64,000 nucleotides of DNA. Origin: Solen grandis (taxonomy: Eukaryota > Mollusca > Bivalvia > Adapedonta > Solenidae). Made by a program: the position numbers and the translations under genes. Shown here one piece after another: positions 56,475-64,000 of this stretch; the first letter of the stretch is position 1, and every line of letters starts with the position of its first letter. The notes beneath the pieces are model-generated. The model did no database searches. It was not told the origin of the DNA and saw only the letters and a list, made by a program, of their open reading frames with translations. The stretch is from NCBI GenBank assembly GCA_021229015.1, contig CM037778.1:84460848-84524847 (forward strand), read 5' to 3'.

Positions 56475-56560
56475 ATGCATATCGAGTGGCGAGAGCAAAA
56501 CTAAGCTAAGTGCTTATATAGTCCTATAAATAAGCCTTCGCATATCATAATCACCCTTCA
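56475..56560. mobile_element. Short hairpin element, CTAGGCTAAGTGC family, copy 4 (decayed)
   Basis: The left arm 'gagagcaaaactaagctaag'+'tgcttatata' is preserved; the right arm has diverged ('aagccttcgcatatcataat', 'cacccttcaac'). Confidence 0.5.
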
Positions 56561-56650
56561 ACATTTAATAGACTGATTTTTAACATTTTTACTTTCAACA
56601 GATATGCGAATCAAGGAAATGTCAAAATAGTAAAATCGATACGCTATGGC

Positions 56651-56693
56651 TTATTTATATGGAGGCTATTCGTTGCCAAAAATCCAGCCTTGT
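56651..56693 (+). repeat. Left arm of a long inverted repeat
   Basis: 'ggaggctattcgttgccaaa'+'aatccagccttgt' is matched in reverse at 58933-58980. Further inverted similarity, weaker, joins 56951-56996 to 58694-58735. The pair encloses about 2.2 kb. Confidence 0.6.
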
Positions 56694-58932
56694 AATCATG
56701 ACAATTTATACTTCGGTTCAACTATACAGTTTTGTAAAAGTATAAACGTTTATCCGAGAGGTACATATTGTGCTCGTATTGTGCGTTTTGATTATCTCGA
56801 TTTAACTAGTAACGTTTTTACTTCTAGAATGTAATTTGGTAACATGCAGCTAAGATAAAATGCAAATAATATTTATAATTTTTCAAACTCAAATTTACGA
56901 AATGTACAACGACATACACGACACGTTTTACGCCGTACATCACGACATTCGAGAATGGAGCCGCATCAGATAACACTCTCAGGTTTACAACTGCATACTT
57001 GACTTTTACATTTCTACGCGATTAACATTTGTAGACGATTTTGCAACTCCCATATATGGCAGTATCACGGAAATAGGCGAAGATTTAAAGGCGGAGCCAA
57101 ATTTCACGAGCGGAAAATAAAGAGAGGTAACTCTTACACCATGATAAATCGGTAAGTACAGAAAGATTTCGTATTTTCCTGAGTCTGAAAATGATACTTT
57201 GTAGATACAATAATTTTATATACATGTACATCAATTGTTAATCATTATACTTACCTTTGGACTCTTTTAATATATACATGGTAAAATGAAAACGAAAAAA
57301 AATATGGTTGAAAAAATGTTATGTAGATCTATGAAAGGGAAGTTGCTATGTACAGATTTAAGCTTCATAATTTTGGTTTTAATTTTACTAACGTTATAAG
57401 TGAATATTAAGAAAGGAAAGCTTTACATTAGAAACTGCATAGATGTTTTTTCTCTTTTTTCTTATCCAGTCATACCCTAGTATTAAGGTTATATTTGTGA
57501 TATAGTAATTAAATGTTGCTTAATATTACTGGGAAAGGCAGCAGCAAGAATTTGGCCTGTAAAAATTATTGTATAGATCTATCTGTAGCAAATCTTCCAT
57601 CTCTTTTGACTTGAAAATTGGACAATAGTAAAGTAGCAACTTAACTGAACCTTAAATATCAATTTGACTTATTCCTTCTATAAATATATTTGTTTTGCAT
57701 AAAAAATCTTGATTTATAGTCAAGCAGTAATTTTTACTGTCTGGAAAAAAAAAACCCATTAAGAGTTGGATTAAGACACAGACAGTTGATGGCATGTAAC
57801 TTTTGTGTATTTTCTTAAAGAAATTAATCAATCTGCAGGTATATATATGAACAAACACAGAGATTCAAAATAATATTGGAAGTCAGACACTTTAAAACAT
57901 TAATATACTAGGTGACAAGCAAAGGGTCAATCTTTATTAAAGCAGGAGATCTCTTATATCTTTATAGAACATCTCCTGATTAAAGACATACTTCAACTTG
58001 AACTTTATACTGCTATAGTCAATATTGACTACTTAAGGCACCTTAATTTTGGATGTGTTCTTGAATTGTTATTAAAATAAATTGAGTCCGGTACACCTCA
58101 GCTCTGTTTGTGAAAATTATGCATTGTTTTTCTGAAAATTGTGAATAAAAAAATCGACTTTTTTATGAAAGTGGCATTGAGCGCGAATTCACAACACCAG
58201 TAATGGCAGTGGCTAGATAATATATTTTGAAAAAAGCTCAATTGTGGTGAAGTGGGTTCTCATATCATGTGGCTTTGGTGGTTCGACTAAAAAAACATCA
58301 AAGTTAAAATCCTGGCCAGGGATATAAAAATCTAAATATAAATTTACGCCATGCTGTGCTTATATTGGTGGCATTACAATGTAGGTAGGGTACGTTTCAA
58401 AAACTAATCTTTTTTATATCTTCTGATGTTGATTCAATACCTGCATACAATGGCACTCATGCAACTGAAACACATGATGCTTAGTAAATAATTGTGATAC
58501 TGTTTAATTTCATAATGCATTTACCTTGAATGTGTAGACCTACACGCTGCAACACTTCCCTTATTCGAACATGGGAGATAACTGCGTGGAGATTTGCCAG
58601 TCGCTGTCGGAAAATACCAAAAGTGAGCGGACAATTACGTTTATTTACGATGATGTAGTGGGCGGGGAAATGGGCGGAGCTTATTTATCAACATTGCAAA
58701 TGTGTAAACCTGGATTAAGCTGAGCCGAATCATGATGGTCGGACAATGTAAAGTTGCGAGCGTTAAAGTAAGAAAGCGTTTTGTGGTTTATCAAAATGCA
58801 TTTTGTTGAAATACGTATTTACAATGTTGCATCGGCAAATTCAGTCCAAGAATGTATCTCTAGAGCTTAAATACTAAGAAATTCAAACGAATTGTGTATT
58901 TTGTCGGAAAATAAACTGTTCAACTCAGATCA
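56694..58932. other. Interior of the long inverted repeat, no gene recognised
   Basis: No open frame with a domain. It contains a hairpin near 57931-57988 ('tctttattaaagcaggagat' / 'atctcctgattaaaga'). Confidence 0.4.
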
Positions 58933-58980
58933 ACAAGGCTGGATTTTTGGCAACGAATAGCTAGCCTCCATATATTTATA
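58933..58980 (-). repeat. Right arm of the long inverted repeat
   Basis: Reverse complement of 56651-56693 with a 4-base insertion. It is followed by 'ggactaagtgcttatatag', which echoes 56505-56525. Confidence 0.6.
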
Positions 58981-59376
58981 GGACTAAGTGCTTATATAGT
59001 TATATCAAGAAATTGGTATAAATATCAGATAATTTATAGGTATATCCTTGAAGAATATACACGTCGTACGATGTTCATTATGAACGTAGATTCTAACCGA
59101 AACAATAACTCGCTTCTAACTTGTAAAAAGGTAGGTTTCCGTATTGGTACATCACTAACATGGAGCGCAGTCGCTGAAAAATGTAAATAGGACACGCATA
59201 TACACACCAAAGATACTCTTAATGTTCCGTGCAATATTTATTTTGAGCAACTCACCGGTTTAAAGAGACCACCTTTTTCCTTGGTCATCTGTCCTTCGCG
59301 CAACACGCACATGAAGTCCATAAATTCCTTTTGATTTGAAAAAAAATATTTGAAACAATTGTTTTTCCAAAGAGCA
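58981..59376. other. No recognised feature
   Basis: Nothing supportable. Confidence 0.4.
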
Positions 59377-59586
59377 GGTGTGCGTTCAGTATGCCAAACC
59401 GAATGTATACAACCGGTAGCTTACAGTCAGCTATGGAGTTGTCTTGGGACCTTAAACCATGCTGTGCACGTGAAACTTATGCTTTAATAGGTATACGTGA
59501 ATATCATGGATTAGGACACTGAGACAGTTTCATAGCTGACTGTAAACATACGGTTGTATACCGTCTGACATACTGAACACACGCCA
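59377..59586. mobile_element. 210-bp MITE with long terminal inverted repeats
   Basis: The left end 'gtgtgcgttcagtatgccaa' onward and the complement of the right end 'gcgtgtgttcagtatgtcag' onward stay aligned for about 60 bp, including 'acagtcagctatg'. The ends do not show a clear target duplication. No coding capacity. Confidence 0.72.
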
Positions 59587-61145
59587 GGTATCACTTGCTG
59601 GTAGTAGCATCAGCCTTTTATAAGACTTTTGTAGTGAGTTTTGCAAGAGTAGAGAGTGTCAAGGGCAGCAGATGCACATTTTTTTCAGACTTTTACAATC
59701 AATCACCCTTTATTCTTAATAACACTTTAATATTTGGTATCCAAGGTAAACTATCCATCGTTAAATTGTGTTCATGGTCCATCAAGTGATAGTGGCATTG
59801 TTTTTATAGTAAATGCAAACCTTTATAGACTTAAAGCAAAAGAGCCTATTACCCCCTCAGTATCTGAAGTCTTTTTAAGCATTTGACGGATCATGATTAT
59901 AATTTAATGATGGATGGAATACCTTAAAGGTTATCCATCTTGCTATATTTTTTAAATGGTAAATGAATTATAACTAAGTTTTAAGGTAGGAAGATGAAAA
60001 CACTGCTATGACAAAGATTTCTTCCGGGGATCCGTGCCTTCTTCTGAACTTTCTTATATTTTAAGATTTAACAGGGACCAACAGTTTTTTCCCTGGGGGC
60101 TGTGTTCTTTTTTTTTTTACTCAACTAAAATATAATAGCCGAATCCCAGCGGAGTCAGAACCCCTTAACCCCCTCTGGATCCTCACATAGAATCTTAACG
60201 GTATTCAAGAACGTGGATGACATTTCTGGCGGGCGTATAAACCACAATATTAACGCAGTTTAAAGTGCGAATCTTGGCGTCATTTATACCCAATTCAGTG
60301 TTAATTGGGGAACGGATTAGTTAGCCCAAGTTTAACATGTGCATTTGGCTTGCATCATATCATATGTCATAAACTTGTGATCTTTTTCTTTTCATTTCGT
60401 TTGTCATTCCTCTAGAATTCGTTTAATTCTGCGATGCAGGTCAAAATATTTTTTTTATCGAAACCACAACCCTCGGCTTTACAGCCAAGTACCACCAAAG
60501 TCTGTTTATATATATAGAGAGAGAGAGATTCCGTGGTCCCTGTCCTGTGGTTGGACACTGGGACATGATATAACTCGAATCTGTTCATACGAATCCCAAC
60601 AGAACAAAATATTCTCACAATTTCGCGGGACTTTTTCAAGTAAAAATTAAAACAAAAAAGTCATATCAAATTTTCTGAAATTTTAAATTGGATTGGAACT
60701 GAGTCCATCTAAAACGGACTGAATTCTCATCTTAAGTGAACATTTTCACTTAACCCCGCTTTTCCTTCCCTAAATGTTACTTCAGTGGTTTATAATTGCA
60801 GACATGTGTTCCCTTTTTCTTTTCATATTTGAGAAGTGCATTTTAAAGAAATTATATATTCCTCTTGTAGGTCTATATTTTACAAAATTCAAGGTAATGT
60901 TTTACTAAACCAAGATAAACTTGTCATTGTCAGATTCTTGAAATATGAAAGGAATACTAACCACTGGCAGCAGACAGTATTTGGAACTTAATATCTGTAT
61001 TTAGTGGCATTTCCAGTCCTTTTTAAATGTCGTAGTGTGAAGTACTCAAAAATCATCGGCGATGCAAAATAGCTCCAAACAAACTTTCATTTAATTTAAA
61101 CAAAGATAGAATATTCAAAATTAAGACAACAAAGATAGCTAATTC
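59587..61145. other. No recognised gene; (GA)n near 60515-60527
   Basis: AT-rich. A 75-codon minus-strand frame (60412-60639) has no domain. Confidence 0.45.
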
Positions 61146-61149
61146 AAAA

Positions 61150-61440
61150 TTGAGGCCAGGTAGAGTTACAGTTCTTAGACACTGCACTTCCTATAGTCTC
61201 CAGCTGTCTATATTTTAAGTTTCAAGAATGTTTGAGTTATGTTCCGGACAAGGAAATAAAAGAAACAATAGTCCAGAGAGCTGCCAATTAAAAAGTAGTT
61301 ATACTATCCTAGCTCATATGCTTGTGCAAGGCAAATTATTGGATTTTTAAATCATAGACGCTTAATAATTGATTGTAATAAAAGATATAGAAAAGTTGAT
61401 GCCAGGTAGAGAAACAGTACTTAGACACTGCACTTTAGCC
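61150..61440 (+). repeat. Two direct repeats of about 50 bp
   Basis: 'gccaggtagagttacagttc'+'ttagacactgcact' (61153-61187) recurs as 'gccaggtagagaaacagtac'+'ttagacactgcact' (61401-61434), about 248 bp apart. Confidence 0.65.
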
Positions 61441-62271
61441 CTAATTATCGGCAGGTCTCTGCATTTATATCATTCCATGATTATCTGCCATAAACAAAAT
61501 GCGCGATGGACGGACCTGGAAAAAGACAAGTGGTTCTTTTAAATAGATGAGTTGCTCAAAATTAAGCGGATCAATCGCACGGAACATTAGAGTATCAATT
61601 GTCAACGACTGCGCTCCGAAACTCTGACAAACCGTATAACGACGTCAAACTTGGAACTCAATCTCGGCACATTCTAGAGGCTTAAGAGAGTTATTGCTTT
61701 GTTTATGTTCATAATATAAGCATCTTATGAATTCCTTAAAAAGATACAAAAATATTGACCGTTATTTCTATAAATTTCTTGATATCCCCCTACTTTTGGT
61801 TTTATTGGTGCACGGGAGCTCTCTCTGCTCTGTACATCACTTTTTTAAGCACAGACGGGCTCTTTGCATTCATGACACCACCACATGTCGCCGATTACCC
61901 CTACCTATGTTTTTTAATACTTATGAAATAGGGGTTACGTTCATTGGATCGTACTACAGCGAAAAAGGACAGGTTAACACTTTAACACTTGAAGTTCTTT
62001 TCTTTACTAAGAAAGGCACTTTAATTAATATTTAATTAAAGAAAATGTTACGTTTTTAAAACGGTTGTGGGCTATTTAAAATACACGGGTTCGGTTAGGA
62101 AACTGAAGCTATCCATATATTGTCTTAATATAATAGCCTAGGGTGTCATTTATGATAATTTGAGATTCTTGCAGTAAGGGCCCCACAATATCATTAAAAG
62201 CAACTGAATCGCTATGCTGCCGTTCGAACGGGCATTTAATTTTAAGTACAACATACAGCCTTTTCTTGATT
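61441..62271. other. No recognised feature
   Basis: A 102-codon plus-strand frame (61727-62035) has a hydrophobic start but no domain I recognise. I leave it uncalled. Confidence 0.35.
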
Positions 62272-62284
62272 ATATCATATCTGA

Positions 62285-62464
62285 ATATCAGGGTAGTTGC
62301 AGGACTGGTTGGCCCGGTGTCAGGATAATGTGACCGGGTGTGGTATCATGCCACATGTCTACGGCGTGATACCTCAGTGTGGCAGCACTGTATCTATCTC
62401 AAGTAGACATAGTCTCCAAATTACTGTTCAAAATACTGTTGGTGGGACGTTAACCCAAACAAAC
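62285..62464 (+). repeat. SINE family 1, 5'-truncated, with target duplication
   Basis: Starts at 'gggtagttgcaggactggtt' and runs to 'ggtgggacgttaacccaaac'. Flanked by 'atatcatatctga' (62272-62284) and 'atatcatacctga' (62465-62477), 12 of 13 identical. The tRNA head is absent, so the copy was truncated on insertion. Confidence 0.88.
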
Positions 62465-62477
62465 ATATCATACCTGA

Positions 62478-63099
62478 GCCTTGTCCCATAGTAAACCATT
62501 CAACATCAGAGTGAGCGAATCTAGCAGACGTGTTTTTCGTTGAGTTTTTTAACTTGCATGTTAGATCTATGTGATTTTTCATAATCACTTTTATGTCTTT
62601 TACACCTTACCGCCATTCTGATAAAGTTGACATGTTTCAAGTTGGAAAAAAAAGTTAAAGTAAACCATGGTAACCTGTTTCGATATGATATATTACCTTG
62701 TATATCGTCAAAGGTCCTAACTGCGCCCCTGACCAAGCTCCGCTACCTTCCTCTTTATCGTAGTCTTGCAAGATTTTATCACACGCGCAAGCGACCGTCA
62801 GAAGTTTTTTTTTTTTTTACCATGTTTCAGTAAATAAACTCAGATGTCAGATTTTTGTACGAGATTTAAATGCAGAATGGCCCTTTTACACTAAATAGTT
62901 TTTAAATAAAAGTATCTCTTAAATTCCATCTGTGTTTACATATTTTTAAATGGAAGCTATATGTGTACAATTCGCAAAGTTCTCCTATGACGTCACCTAG
63001 GTGGCGGAGTTAGGAATACACAAAATGATGGCATAATATTTGACCCCAAATGTATTAAATGTTATTTAAATTGACTCGACTATTTGAGTTTATCCTCGC
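62478..63099. other. No recognised feature
   Basis: A T-run at about 62807-62819; otherwise nothing supportable. Confidence 0.4.
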
Positions 63100-63184
63100 T
63101 TTGACAGTATTTTTTTATCATATAGCGACGTCCAGCTAATTACGGGTGAAGGAAAACCCCGAATGCACGAAGGAATCCGGGTAG
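63100..63184 (-). repeat. SINE family 2, minus strand, truncated
   Basis: 'gacagtatttttttatcata', 'tagcgacgtccagctaatta', 'gaaggaaaaccccgaatgca' and 'ccgggtag' are the complement of the family 2 body. Confidence 0.78.
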
Positions 63185-63202
63185 ATGGTACAATACAACT
63201 TT

Positions 63203-63362
63203 ATAATATCAAAACACAAAAAAATGTATTAGAGGCCTCCGTGGCCGAGTGGGTATAGTCACTTATCTTACCTAACTTCTTAATTTTGGTGCAACATGCA
63301 TTTGGTCTTATGAAACAAGGTGTGTCTTAAGTTATGACCTTGTTGCACTGATCAAAATACAG
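63203..63362 (+). repeat. Insertion-like segment with a tRNA-like head, flanked by 13-bp direct repeats
   Basis: 'acaatacaacttt' occurs at 63190-63202 and 63363-63375, enclosing 160 bp that contains 'ggcctccgtggccgagtggg' (63235-63254), an A-box region of a tRNA-like SINE head. The body after it does not match either SINE family here. Confidence 0.4.
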
Positions 63363-63871
63363 ACAATACAACTTTCAATAAGCTACTTGGCTTAAAATTG
63401 CAGACTAATTTGGTAATTGCTGTTACTCGATTTACCGGAATCATCCTATTTCCTGGAATCTACCTGAATCCACTTAGATTGTACCGGAATCGACCTTATT
63501 ATTACCCCATGTCCAATAATGCATGCTTATAAAATATGTGTCTTATTATTATTACTAAGAAAACGTGATCACTTAAAAACTAATTATATATTTTTTTTTT
63601 TCTCCTAACAGACATCAAAGTATTTGACTTGGAAGTAAGATATTGACTAAGCCGATTCCGGCATGCACACATCTTCACGGTTTAAATTAACTATTTCATA
63701 TTTTCTTCTTCACAAAAAAGGCTAATGCTGTCATCAGTCCCCACGGGCAACCCCATGAAAATATTTTGCCAGATTGAAACAAGACAATAATGGAATTGGG
63801 TTATGACCCCGAACTGAACTGACTTGATGTGCATGACACACCTTTGTGTGACAAACAATTCTGTGAAAATT

Positions 63872-63961
63872 CATCGCGTACATTAACCATTTGCGTAATG
63901 TAGCCCATGAACTCCTGTGACCTTGACATTTCAATTACGCAAATGGTTGATGCACGCGATA
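63872..63961. repeat. Hairpin repeat with about 27-bp arms
   Basis: 'atcgcgtacattaaccattt'+'gcgtaat' and 'attacgcaaatggttgatgc'+'acgcgat' are inverted around a 37-bp loop. MITE-like, no visible target duplication. Confidence 0.68.
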
Positions 63962-64000
63962 CACCCTTGGGTTATGAGGAATACTACTGTGTAATTTTAT

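Noticed and set aside
61727..62035. 102-codon plus-strand ORF with a hydrophobic N-terminal part
   Set aside because: It might suggest a secreted peptide, but there is no convincing signal-peptide cleavage site, homology or promoter, and its composition matches chance frames nearby.
1..64000. A CRISPR array, defence island or other prokaryote-type system
   Set aside because: The tandem arrays have no repeat-spacer alternation (all parts repeat), and the gene content is animal.

Overview
The window is eukaryotic and looks like bivalve mollusc genomic DNA, most likely from a clam-type species. It is AT-rich, dominated by repeats, has two 100-N scaffold gaps (12168-12267, 49479-49578), and very few open frames are convincing genes. 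The bivalve reading rests on three things: many tRNA-derived SINEs with A and B boxes, mollusc-style interspersed repeats that begin near 'ACAAGAGGGCCATGATGG' and end near 'CAGGTGAGCTAAAA', and an intronless B-box/coiled-coil/propeller TRIM-like gene. The species cannot be named from the sequence alone.

Three protein-coding signals are supportable. (1) A 503-residue TRIM-like protein on the minus strand (34179-35690) has a B-box, a coiled coil and a C-terminal NHL-like propeller, but no RING. (2) A 469-residue FLYWCH/MULE transposase on the plus strand (46899-48308) sits inside a complete Mutator-like element (46204-48823) with terminal inverted repeats and 8-bp flanking duplications. (3) A C-terminal exon on the plus strand (about 51918-52240) encodes a spindlin/Tudor-like repeat. 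Weaker coding traces are the C-terminus of a dead LINE (21534-21773), a possible 102-bp minus-strand exon (7187-7288), and two exon-like pieces at 53.5-53.9 kb.

Layout. 1-7 kb: mollusc interspersed repeats, three full copies of a 242-bp TTAA-flanked MITE, and short hairpin elements; it could be intronic. 7-13.4 kb: SINE copies, a 47-bp satellite, a gap, and a degenerate 105-bp repeat. 13.9-23.6 kb: SINE pieces, an 80-bp satellite, G-runs, a LINE remnant, and a 540-bp TIR element. 23.8-26.2 kb: a long 25/50-bp minisatellite. 27-33 kb: a SINE with an internally expanded 45-bp unit, a second SINE family, and a 66-bp satellite. 34-36 kb: the TRIM-like gene. 38-41 kb: an intact SINE with a perfect 14-bp duplication, a tandem repeat split by another SINE, and a promoter-like CRE+TATA block. 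44-49 kb: MITEs and the autonomous MULE. 51.9-54 kb: spindlin-like exon region. 55-64 kb: hairpin MITEs, including a 73-bp one with a perfect 10-bp target duplication, and a possible 2.3-kb inverted repeat.

The genes do not form a pathway or operon. The notable content is mobile DNA: one apparently complete Mutator-like transposon and several non-autonomous families whose ends and target duplications can be read directly. I found no CRISPR, defence island, rRNA or convincing functional tRNA, and no multi-gene system that I would call novel.
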